Of a DNA stretch of 64,000 nucleotides, positions 35,659 through 43,451 are shown one piece after another; positions within the stretch are counted from its first letter, which is position 1, and each line of letters begins with the position of its first letter. A program made the position numbers and the translations under genes. Below the pieces are notes generated by a model. That model was not told the origin of the DNA, searched no databases, and saw only the letters and a list, made by a program, of their open reading frames with translations. Where the stretch lies: the NCBI GenBank assembly GCA_027660625.1, contig JAQDNC010000001.1, positions 310,001 to 374,000 of the forward strand, written 5' to 3'. Source of the DNA: Coriobacteriaceae bacterium AM100-PB1-1D-6A. Its GTDB lineage: Bacteria > Actinomycetota > Coriobacteriia > Coriobacteriales > Coriobacteriaceae.

Positions 35659-35670
35659 TAGCTGTTTCTG

Positions 35671-36762
35671 CTAATGCTTCTTGCCGCGGAAGAAGAAGCC
35701 GTGCAGCGAGGGCTTGAGTCCGCGGTTGGCGCGACGCTCCTCGATATGATCGTGAATCGAGGCGGCCCGTTCGAGCACCTCGTCGGGGATCGGCACGTCG
35801 GGATTCATGTTTTCGACCTGGCTGACCTCGGCGGCGGCGACCTGGTCGATAATGGGTACATCGTCGCGCGAGATGACAGGCGTGGCGTCTTCCTTCATCT
35901 TGCGATAGCGCTTCATCATGTCGGTCTGCAGCTGCTGGGCCGAAGGCGGCGTCCAGATGATGGCGTTGGCGCCGGCGGCGATGGTTTCGCGGATGCTCTC
36001 GGGTGTCTTGCCACCTGGTGCGATGAGCGGCAGGTTGGGATAGTGCTCGCGCAGTTCACGCAGGACCTGCGGTGTGTTCTTGCCGGCCGCGATGTTAAGG
36101 ATCTTGGCTCCGGCGCGCACCTTGGCATGAGCGTCATCATCGCAGCGAACGACCGTGGCGATGACGGGGATGTCTGCCAGATTGGTGATGTGCTCGACCA
36201 TCTCGGCGGTGGCGGGGGAGTTGACCACACAGCCCGCCGCGCCCTGCATCTCGGAGACGGCCGCCATCTGCACGGAGCGCTTGCCGGTGGTGGTGCCGCC
36301 GCCAACGCCCACAAAGACCGGGCACTCGGCAACGGTCAGCAGCGCCTGCGTAATGGCGGGCTGCGGCGTGAAGGGGTAGACGGCAAACACGGCGTCGGCA
36401 TTGGAGTTGCGGATGACCGCCACGTCGGTGGTGTAGATGAGCGATTTGATGCGGCGGCCAAAGAGCGTAAAGCCGCTGGCCTCCTCGATCTCATCGGGCA
36501 TGCGGAGGGCCGCCTTGCGCAGGCGCCCGTCGATGGGCAGCGGCTCCATGGGCAAAAGGCCGTTGGGAGTTACGGCCACCTGGGGCTCGGTAAATTCGTC
36601 TGCAAGCTCTACCTCGGAGAAGTCGACCGAGGCGACGATGTCCTCGTGAACCTCGGCGGGAACATCGATGGGGGCTTGGTCGTTAGCCGCAGCAGGCGTG
36701 TCGAAGGAGCTGGTGCCGACAAAGGCGTCGACGCGCTCGTTTAGGTCGTTGAGAGAATCCAT
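35671..36762 (-). CDS. TIM-barrel-like protein of unknown substrate
   Basis: 363 residues. An acidic N-terminal tail of about 75 residues is followed by an apparent (beta/alpha)8 barrel: IYTTDVAVIRNSNADAVFAV, PVFVGVGGGTTTGKRS, GCVVNSPATAEMVEHI, VIATVVRCDDD, ILNIAAGKNTPQVLRELRE, and the phosphate-binding-like GGKTPESIRETIAAGANAI near the end. The fold resembles KDPG-aldolase/phosphate-binding barrels. Catalytic residues and pathway are not recognised. The last 30 residues are basic. It stands alone. Confidence 0.7.
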   Translation of the reverse strand: MDSLNDLNERVDAFVGTSSFDTPAAANDQAPIDVPAEVHEDIVASVDFSEVELADEFTEPQVAVTPNGLLPMEPLPIDGRLRKAALRMPDEIEEASGFTLFGRRIKSLIYTTDVAVIRNSNADAVFAVYPFTPQPAITQALLTVAECPVFVGVGGGTTTGKRSVQMAAVSEMQGAAGCVVNSPATAEMVEHITNLADIPVIATVVRCDDDAHAKVRAGAKILNIAAGKNTPQVLRELREHYPNLPLIAPGGKTPESIRETIAAGANAIIWTPPSAQQLQTDMMKRYRKMKEDATPVISRDDVPIIDQVAAAEVSQVENMNPDVPIPDEVLERAASIHDHIEERRANRGLKPSLHGFFFRGKKH

Positions 36763-36952
36763 AGCGGTCCGTTTCTATGTTGTGCGGTCGGCAGTGTACG
36801 ACCGGCGCTACGATTGCTAAATCGTTTGACGAGTTGATTTTTCCCCGCCGCGCCATCCGTTAGACTGAAGGGCCGGCGAACGTGAAGGAGCTGTGGTGGC
36901 GGTGGTCGAGGTGCTATCTTTGGTGTCCCGTTTAGAAGAAAGGTGACGCGGT

Positions 36953-37123
36953 ATGGAATTAACGGCAATGTTTGGCTCGATTGGCCTGTGTGTGGGCGCA
37001 ATCGTTGCCGCCGCGGTCATCTACTTTGTGGTCACGGCCATTAAAGGCAAAAGAGCCGAGCGCAAGGAACGCGAGGCACTTAAGCAGCACCGTGACCAGC
37101 AGGATAAACGCGCACGGAGATAG
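36953..37123 (+). CDS. Small single-pass membrane protein (56 residues)
   Basis: ATG 36953 follows AAAGGTGA. The product has one transmembrane helix at about residues 9-29 (SIGLCVGAIVAAAVIYFVV) and a strongly charged cytoplasmic tail (KGKRAERKEREALKQH, ending RARR). The arrangement is typical of small inner-membrane proteins of unknown role. Good codon use and leader argue for a real gene. Confidence 0.6.
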   Translation: MELTAMFGSIGLCVGAIVAAAVIYFVVTAIKGKRAERKEREALKQHRDQQDKRARR

Positions 37124-37147
37124 CTTGTTGAGTTTTTGATCCGTGCG

Positions 37148-38251
37148 CTAGCTGCGTTTTCGAACCAGGGCCATGTAGAAGCCCTCAAAGTCGCGACTGG
37201 GCGGAATGGTCAGCGTGCCGGGCATGCCGCTGGCGATAGCTGAGACATGGCCGGCGGCGATGGCCTCGGTGAGGGCGTTGCGCTCGATATGCGGCTCCTC
37301 GCCGGTATCCTGTGCGCGACGCGCTTCGCTTTCGCTCGGCGTGCCGTCGAGGGGGATGAGCTCGCAGTCCATGTGCTTGTCGAGGACCTCCTGCAGGGCA
37401 TCCTCGTTTTCCTGCGGCATGATCGAACAGGTGGAATAGACGAGCATGCCACCCGGCTTGAGGGCGCCCATGGCGCGGTCCAGAAGCGCGCGCTGCGAGC
37501 GGGCGCACTTGACGAGCAGCTGCTCGGTGAGGCCGCGCAGGCTCTTTTCGTTGCCGCTGATGACGGTACCCGTACCGGTGCAGGGGGCGTCGAGCAGGAT
37601 ACGGTCAAAGCGGAAGAACTCGTCAAGCTTGCGTGCGTCAATACGCATGACGGGCACGTTTTTGGCGCCCTGGCGGCCCAGGTTGGCCTCGAGCTTTTCG
37701 GCACGGGGAATGCTCATCTCACAGGCTGTGAGATGAGCCTGGCCCTGGGTGAGGGCGGCGATCTGCGTCGTCTTGCCGCCGGGGGCCGCGCACATGTCCA
37801 GGATGTCCTCGCCGGCACGTGCGCCCAGCACCAAAGGCGGCATCATGGACGACAGGCTCTGCAGGTAGATCTTGCCGTCACGGTAGATGTCGAGGTCCCA
37901 CAGGTCGGAAACCTGGGCTTCGGGCAGGATGAAAGCGTCCGGGTACCATGCGACGGAGCGGTGGGCGATCCCGGCGGCGTCGAGTGCCGCGGCGATGTCC
38001 TCGGCGGTCGCCTTGAGCGTGTTGGCGCGCAGCGTGACCGGGCGCGTGGCTGCGGCGCCAAAGCCCTCGATCATGAGCTCGGCATCGGCAGGCGTATAAG
38101 CGCCGGCAACCGCGTCGACCATAAAGCGCGGTAGCTCGGCGGCGCAGGGAAGGGCGGCAAGCCGGTCGGAAAGCTCGGTAGCGGCAAACTGCCTAAGCTT
38201 GAGCTCGGGCTTAACCTGCTTTTTCTGCTTACGACGACGCGGCTTGGACAT
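37148..38251 (-). CDS. RsmB/RsmF-type rRNA cytosine-5 methyltransferase (NOL1/NOP2/Sun)
   Basis: SAM-dependent m5C methyltransferase of ribosomal RNA. 367 residues with a basic N-terminus (SKPRRRKQKKQVKPELK), the SAM site DILDMCAAPGGKTTQIA, the DAPCTGTGT loop with one catalytic Cys, and VYSTCSIMPQENE with the second. The C-terminus EGFYMALVRKR is typical. Whether it acts on position 967 or another site cannot be told from sequence. Confidence 0.92.
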   Translation of the reverse strand: MSKPRRRKQKKQVKPELKLRQFAATELSDRLAALPCAAELPRFMVDAVAGAYTPADAELMIEGFGAAATRPVTLRANTLKATAEDIAAALDAAGIAHRSVAWYPDAFILPEAQVSDLWDLDIYRDGKIYLQSLSSMMPPLVLGARAGEDILDMCAAPGGKTTQIAALTQGQAHLTACEMSIPRAEKLEANLGRQGAKNVPVMRIDARKLDEFFRFDRILLDAPCTGTGTVISGNEKSLRGLTEQLLVKCARSQRALLDRAMGALKPGGMLVYSTCSIMPQENEDALQEVLDKHMDCELIPLDGTPSESEARRAQDTGEEPHIERNALTEAIAAGHVSAIASGMPGTLTIPPSRDFEGFYMALVRKRS

Positions 38252-38310
38252 CCGTCTTCCCTTCCCGTCCCAAAATGGTTACTTTCCGGGCACGCTGCTG
38301 CTGGCGTGCT

Positions 38311-40461
38311 TTAGTACTGGCTCTCGTGCTTGCTAAAGAAGTCGAAGCGCGGAGGCAGCGGCTTTACGCGGTGCTCGCCGGGCTTCTCGCCCAGGCTCTC
38401 CACAAACTCGTCCGTTGAGGCAAAGATGTTGTTCCAGCTAAAGAAGGCGACCGGGTCGACGTCGAAGTACTCGCAGATGAGCTCGCAGCCGGTCGGCACG
38501 ATGCCGTGCATCAGGACGGTCGCCACGCGCAGCTCGGTAAAGGCATCGACCAGGGCCTGCTTCATGGCGGCGTTGGCCGGCTCGCCCTCGAGCTTGTTGG
38601 CGGCCTTGGAGGCATCGCTCCAGCGCTTGTTGGCGGCGCGCAGGTAGTCGTCGCACACGGCGAGCGCGCGGTGCGTCTCGAACTTGTACATGGCCTGCTC
38701 AAAGGCAAGGGCGGCCTGCTCGGCAGCCTCGACCACGGCGGCAGAGGCTGCGCCGGCGGGAATGCAACCGTTGCGATAGGGGCTCTCGTCGCCCTCCTTG
38801 ACGGCGACGCCGTAGAAGCAGCTGCGGGCCAGGCGGTTGAACACGCCGGTCAAAAGAGCGCTCTCCTTAAGGGCCGGGTCGATGACGCGCTTGTCGTCGC
38901 AGGCGCGCACCTCGTTGCCGTTCTTGTCCTTGCCGGTCACGCGCGTGTCATATGCCTTGGGGCTAAAGCTCACCGGCTTCTCGGACAGGCCGAGCGACAG
39001 CCAATGCGCGCGCATCTGCTCGCAGGTGTAGTGGTTGAGCAGGTCGTCTGCCGGCGGGGGAGGCGTCTGCGAGGACGAGCTGGCCTTTTTGCCCATGTAG
39101 AGCAGGTGGTAGCAGGCGCTGACGGTGCTCTGCGTGAGGTCCCAACCCAGGGCCTCCCACATGGCGGTCTGCGCGATGCAGTAGAAGTAGATGTTGTCCT
39201 GGCCGATGAACTGGTAGATCTGTGCGTCGTCAGAGCACCACCAGTCGCGCCAGTCGAGCGAGCTGTGCTGGTAGGTGGGTGCGGGTACCTGCGTGGAATC
39301 GGCGGCGGGCTCGCCCATGAGGGCGGCGTCCTGGGCGGCGACACCCTCGGTTACGCCGGCGGCTCGGGCGTCGCGGGCGAGCACGGTGCGGGTGTAGCTG
39401 ATGGGTGCCCACAGGCTCTCGGGCCAGCACCAGCAGGTGACGTCGTTCACGCCGTCGACCTCGGGCACCGGAACGCCCCAGTCGATGTTACCGGTGATGC
39501 GGAAGGGCACGAGCGCCTTGCCGCTGCGGAAGCGCACGCCGCCGTTGGCGAGCACCGCGTGGGCGTCGTCGCGCTCCTTCCAGCTGGGGAAGGTGACGGT
39601 AAAGCTGCTCTTGTTGCCCTCGGGCTCCAGCACGGTGTGCTCGGGCAGCTGGTCCTCGACGGCGTCGAAGGCCTCGCGGAACTTGTTCTGGATGTAGAGC
39701 TGCGCCGGCAGGAGCCACTCTTCCATGGTCTTGGAGACCACGGAGCGAACCTGCGGGTTCTGGGCGAGCTTGGCGGTGTAGGTCTTCATAAAGTCGAGGT
39801 AGGCCGGCAGGTCAAAGTAGAGGTTGTCGACCGGGCGCAGCTCGGGCACCTCGCCGGTGAGCTGGCTCTTGGGCGCGATGAGCTCCTCGGGCTCAAACTG
39901 GTGACCCAGGTCGCACTCGTCGGCGTAGGCCTTCTCGGACTTGCAGCCCTGGATGGGGCAGCGGCCGATCACCTGACGGCCGTTGAGGAACGTGCCGGCC
40001 TTGGCATCGTAGAACTGCAGCGTGGAGCGCTTGGAGATGGTGCCTTGCTCGTGCAGGCGTTTGATAATCTCGGCGGTCACCTCGTTGTGAATCTGAGCAG
40101 CCGGTTCAAGGCCCGAGCCGCCGTAGATATCGCAGCTGATGTTGTAGTTGTTGAGGGTCGCGGCCTGGCGGGAGTGATTGGACTCGACATACTCGCCGAT
40201 GGACTTGTCGTAGCCCTCGTTCTCCTTGAGCTTGCGGTAGCTCTCCATGATGGGCGAGCCGTAGCAGTCGGTGCCCGAGGTGAAGATGACGTTCTCGCGG
40301 CCCAGACGGTCGCGCAGGAAGCGGGCGAAGAAGTCGGCCGGGACAAAGACGCCGCCAACGTGGCCAAAGTGAAGGCCCTTGTTGCCGTAGGGCTCGCCGG
40401 CGGTAACGATGGCGCGGCGAGGCCAGCTGGGACGGTCGTTCATGGAGTATTTGGATGCCAT
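38311..40461 (-). CDS. Methionyl-type class I aminoacyl-tRNA synthetase
   Basis: 716 residues. The Rossmann domain shows the HIGH motif as HFGH (GLHFGHVGG) and TSGTDCYGSP. A zinc-knuckle-like insert CPIQGCKSEKAYADECD follows, then NLYFDLPAYLDF. The KMSKS loop reads KASSS inside a Ser/Pro-rich stretch (KKASSSSQTPPPP). The C-terminal anticodon-binding helical domain ends RFDFFSKHESQY. Length and order match MetRS, but the altered signature loop leaves open whether this is the housekeeping enzyme or a divergent paralogue. AAGGAG precedes the start at 40461. Confidence 0.72.
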   Translation of the reverse strand: MASKYSMNDRPSWPRRAIVTAGEPYGNKGLHFGHVGGVFVPADFFARFLRDRLGRENVIFTSGTDCYGSPIMESYRKLKENEGYDKSIGEYVESNHSRQAATLNNYNISCDIYGGSGLEPAAQIHNEVTAEIIKRLHEQGTISKRSTLQFYDAKAGTFLNGRQVIGRCPIQGCKSEKAYADECDLGHQFEPEELIAPKSQLTGEVPELRPVDNLYFDLPAYLDFMKTYTAKLAQNPQVRSVVSKTMEEWLLPAQLYIQNKFREAFDAVEDQLPEHTVLEPEGNKSSFTVTFPSWKERDDAHAVLANGGVRFRSGKALVPFRITGNIDWGVPVPEVDGVNDVTCWCWPESLWAPISYTRTVLARDARAAGVTEGVAAQDAALMGEPAADSTQVPAPTYQHSSLDWRDWWCSDDAQIYQFIGQDNIYFYCIAQTAMWEALGWDLTQSTVSACYHLLYMGKKASSSSQTPPPPADDLLNHYTCEQMRAHWLSLGLSEKPVSFSPKAYDTRVTGKDKNGNEVRACDDKRVIDPALKESALLTGVFNRLARSCFYGVAVKEGDESPYRNGCIPAGAASAAVVEAAEQAALAFEQAMYKFETHRALAVCDDYLRAANKRWSDASKAANKLEGEPANAAMKQALVDAFTELRVATVLMHGIVPTGCELICEYFDVDPVAFFSWNNIFASTDEFVESLGEKPGEHRVKPLPPRFDFFSKHESQY

Positions 40462-40593
40462 GGGACTCCTTCGCATATGGTGAGAGCGCGGCCGGGCGCA
40501 AGGCCTGACGACGCGGTGGTCAATTCGTGCATATCGTTCGACATTATCGCACATGCGGACGGGTACGTGGCAGGGGCGCTATCCTAAGATGCT

Positions 40594-41163
40594 ATGAATG
40601 AGATTTCCAACATACATGCGTTTGAGGACGAGGATTTTCTGCACGCCTGCTTTGTGTGGGGGATGGCCGTGCTTGTGGTGTTTGCCGTGTGCCTGGTGCC
40701 GGTGTTTATGCTGCTGGGCGGGCCTGTGGACTTGGATGTGGCGGACGCGGGCGGCTGGACGGCGGTTTTGGGCTGGATAGTCGGCTTGGCTGCGGTTTCG
40801 GCGGCGTCATTTGCCGTGCACGAGCTGGTGCACGGTGTGTTATTTAAGCTTCTGGCGCCTGCGGGCGCGAAGGTGACCTTTGGGGCGAATCGCGAGACGG
40901 CGATGATCTATGCCTGCGCCGAGGGCGTGGTCTATTCGCGCCGGCGGTACGTGGCGGTTTGCCTAGCGCCGACGGTTGTTGTGACGGCGGCGTTTGCCCT
41001 GGGGTTTGCATGCTCGGGCTATCCGCTGCTGTGCTACCTGGCGGCCGGCTTGCATTTGTCGGGCTGTGTGGGCGACTGGTATTACGTGCGGACCATTTTG
41101 CGCGACTGCCGCATTGTCGCCTGCGAGGACACGTCCTTTGGCGTGCGCTTTTTCGCAAGGTAG
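40594..41163 (+). CDS. DUF3267 membrane metalloprotease-like protein
   Basis: 189 residues with several transmembrane helices. The zinc-protease-like HELVHGVLFKLL (HExxH) lies in the middle and GANRETAMIYACAEG follows, both typical of DUF3267. Substrate unknown. The gene precedes queH by 62 bases on the same strand. Confidence 0.82.
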   Translation: MNEISNIHAFEDEDFLHACFVWGMAVLVVFAVCLVPVFMLLGGPVDLDVADAGGWTAVLGWIVGLAAVSAASFAVHELVHGVLFKLLAPAGAKVTFGANRETAMIYACAEGVVYSRRRYVAVCLAPTVVVTAAFALGFACSGYPLLCYLAAGLHLSGCVGDWYYVRTILRDCRIVACEDTSFGVRFFAR

Positions 41164-41225
41164 TCTTTTTGGGATGATTTTTCTGGGACGGGGATTAAAA
41201 AATCATTGCGGGGGAGGAGATGTTG

Positions 41226-41801
41226 ATGAAGCCGTTGTTGTTGCACGCTTGCTGTGCGCCGTGCTCGCTTGAGCCGGTCCGTCTGCTGCGCGAGGAGGGG
41301 TTTGAACCCACAATCTGCTGGACCAACCCCAATATTCAACCGCGTGATGAATGGCAGCGGCGTTTGGACGAGCTGCGCCGGTGGTGTGCCGATGGCGACA
41401 TCGAGCTTATCGAGGCGGGGGAGGACCGCGAGCGCTGGGAGGCCGGCGTGGCCCCGCTGGGCGCCGATCGACCTCGTCGCTGTCGCGCGTGCTATGCCCT
41501 GCGTCTGGCCGAGGCGTGTCGTGTGGCCCAGGAGCGTGGGTTTGAGTTTGTGGGTACGACGCTCGCCGTCTCGCCGTATCAGTTGTTCGAAACCTGCAAT
41601 GACGTGCTTGAGCGCTTGGCGGCGGCACATGGGCTCGTCCCGGTCATTCGCGATTTTCGCCCGTATTACCCCGAGGCCACGCGTCGTTCGCGCGAGCTTG
41701 GCATGTATCGACAGAATTACTGCGGCTGCCGGTTCTCGGCCGTCGAGGCGGCCATGGATCGAGCCCGCATCCGCGACGAGCGCAAAGCCGCCAAAAAGTA
41801 G
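41226..41801 (+). CDS. queH: Epoxyqueuosine reductase QueH
   Basis: Reduces epoxyqueuosine to queuosine in tRNA, the last step of the pathway, replacing cobalamin-dependent QueG. 191 residues with LLLHACCAPCSLEPV, CWTNPNIQPRDEW, RCRACYALRLAEA and NYCGCRFS, which carry the iron-sulfur and metal Cys ligands. ATG 41226 lies eight bases after GGAGG; ATG 41220 is too close to it. queA follows, so the two are probably co-regulated. Confidence 0.92.
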   Translation: MKPLLLHACCAPCSLEPVRLLREEGFEPTICWTNPNIQPRDEWQRRLDELRRWCADGDIELIEAGEDRERWEAGVAPLGADRPRRCRACYALRLAEACRVAQERGFEFVGTTLAVSPYQLFETCNDVLERLAAAHGLVPVIRDFRPYYPEATRRSRELGMYRQNYCGCRFSAVEAAMDRARIRDERKAAKK

Positions 41802-41865
41802 TTCATTTGGGATGTCAGCCTGCTAGGATGTAGAGCGGACTTTAGCTATATAAGGAGAATCCGAC

Positions 41866-43083
41866 GTGTCTATGCGTACCGATGATTTTGACTACAACCT
41901 TCCTGAGGAACTGATCGCCCAGGCGCCTGCCGAGCCGCGTGACTCCTGCCGTCTGCTGGTGGTGGATCGCAAGGGCTCCCAGGCGGGAACGCCGCTGGAG
42001 CACGGCGGTACCGTTGAGCACCGTATCTTCCGCGATATCATCGACTATATCGAGCCAGGCGATGTGCTCGTCATCAACAAGACGCGCGTGATGCCGGCCC
42101 GCCTGATCGGTCGCAAAGCCGGCTCGGGTGGCGTGGTCGAGACGCTGCTGCTCAAGCGCCGCGAAGATGTTGACCCGCTGGGCCATGTTTGGGAGTGCCT
42201 GGTCAAGCCGGGTAAGCGTCTGAAGCCCGGTGCTCAGATTGAGTATCGCGCCGGTGGCGCCCATGCGCCCGAGGGCGCGCCCGTGGTGCTGACGGCCGAG
42301 GTCATCGACTTTGTCACCGATAGCCGCGGTGGCCGTCTGGTGCGCTTTGAGCCGGCCGGTTGCAATGCCGCCGGCGAGCCGCGCACGCTCGACGAGGCCA
42401 TCCATGCTGCCGGCCACGTGCCGCTGCCGCCCTACATTACCGATTACGAGGGCGATCCCGAGAAGTACCAGACCGTCTACGCCATGAAGGAAGAGCACTC
42501 GGCTGCCGCTCCCACGGCGGGTCTGCACTTTACCCCCGAGCTTATGGCCGCTATCGAGGCCAAGGGTGCGAAGTTTGCCGCCGTCGAGCTCGAGGTGGGC
42601 ATCGATACCTTCCGTCTGGTGGAGGAGGACGATCCCACGCAGCATGTGATGCACACCGAGCGCTACCACGTGTCGCAGGAAGTTGTCGACGCCGTGCATA
42701 AGGCGAAGGCCGAGGGACATCGCGTGATCGCCGTCGGCACCACCGCGGTGCGCTCGCTCGAGAGCGCGTTTGACGCAGACGCGCCGGTGTCCGATCCGGC
42801 CGTGACGGCGCGCTATTTTGAAGGCCGCGAGGATGGCGCCGACACGCTCGGCCGCGGTGACATCGTGGTACGCGAGAACGCGACAACGCAGCTCTACCTC
42901 ATGCCTGGCTCGACCTATCACGTGGTCGACGCACTGATCACCAACTTCCACGTGCCGCGTTCCACGCTCATGATGCTCGTGAGCGCGCTTGCCTCCCGCG
43001 ACCAGATCATGGATGCCTACGCCGCCGCCATCGAGGAGCGCTACCGCTTCTTCAGCTTTGGCGACGCCATGCTTATTTGTTAG
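41866..43083 (+). CDS. queA: S-adenosylmethionine:tRNA ribosyltransferase-isomerase QueA
   Basis: Transfers and isomerises the ribosyl group of SAM onto preQ1 in tRNA to form epoxyqueuosine. 405 residues beginning DDFDYNLPEELIAQAPAEPRD, with VLVINKTRVMPARLIG, AAPTAGLHFTPELM, VGTTAVRSLES and the C-terminal LITNFHVPRSTLMMLVSA. GTG 41866 has AAGGAG at eight bases. Followed at once by repeat A copy 2. Some length beyond the usual 340-350 comes from inserts in the middle. Confidence 0.95.
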   Translation: MSMRTDDFDYNLPEELIAQAPAEPRDSCRLLVVDRKGSQAGTPLEHGGTVEHRIFRDIIDYIEPGDVLVINKTRVMPARLIGRKAGSGGVVETLLLKRREDVDPLGHVWECLVKPGKRLKPGAQIEYRAGGAHAPEGAPVVLTAEVIDFVTDSRGGRLVRFEPAGCNAAGEPRTLDEAIHAAGHVPLPPYITDYEGDPEKYQTVYAMKEEHSAAAPTAGLHFTPELMAAIEAKGAKFAAVELEVGIDTFRLVEEDDPTQHVMHTERYHVSQEVVDAVHKAKAEGHRVIAVGTTAVRSLESAFDADAPVSDPAVTARYFEGREDGADTLGRGDIVVRENATTQLYLMPGSTYHVVDALITNFHVPRSTLMMLVSALASRDQIMDAYAAAIEERYRFFSFGDAMLIC

Positions 43084-43221
43084 TTACGCGGTTCTACGAA
43101 CCGCGTAACTGCTCGACGCTGCAAACCCGCCAGAGCGGCAATCTGCCTTTCAACTTCGGCGGCATGACCAAAAGGTCAATGCCGCCTTGTTTCAAGGCAC
43201 CTTGCTCGCTCTGGCGGGTTT
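43084..43221. repeat. Structured intergenic repeat A, copy 2
   Basis: Hairpin TTACGCGGTTC-TAC-GAACCGCGTAA (43084-43108), then a perfect 15-bp stem AAACCCGCCAGAGCG (43123) / complement (43207-43221) enclosing GGCGGCATGACC-AAAA-GGTCAATGCCGCC (43158-43186). It lies one base after the queA stop. Homology with copy 3 continues to about 43255. Confidence 0.9.
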
Positions 43222-43270
43222 TCGCTGTCGTTGCCATTACATCGGCGTTTGCGTCTCTAACGAAAAGCAG

Positions 43271-43320
43271 TCATTGGGGACGTTCTTGTTCGACTAGTCG
43301 TTTAAGAACGTCCCCAATGA
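43271..43320. repeat. 50-base palindrome around CGACTAGTCG
   Basis: Arms TCATTGGGGACGTTCTT (43271-43287) and its exact complement (43304-43320) flank an inner palindrome CGACTAGTCG. Partial copies occur at 46508-46533 and 52005-52032. Confidence 0.8.
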
Positions 43321-43360
43321 CCACCCAAAGTAGCCTGACCCCTTTGCGCCAATCAAAAAG

Positions 43361-43423
43361 TTGCGGTGAGATAGTTCTTGAATTGGCCTTTTTTGAGGCT
43401 AAACAGGAACTATCTCACCGCAA
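43361..43423. repeat. Inverted repeat B, copy 1
   Basis: Perfect 17-bp arms TTGCGGTGAGATAGTTC (43361-43377) and complement (43407-43423) with a 29-base centre that begins TTGA, ends ACAG and holds a small GCC/GGC hairpin. A second copy is at 48742. Confidence 0.85.
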
Positions 43424-43451
43424 CTGCGCTGAGCGTTTTTTGGCAGCTAGC

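Noticed and set aside
38506..40587. A 693-codon open frame on the plus strand
   Set aside because: Antisense shadow of the methionyl-type synthetase; Val/Gly/Leu-rich composition without motifs.
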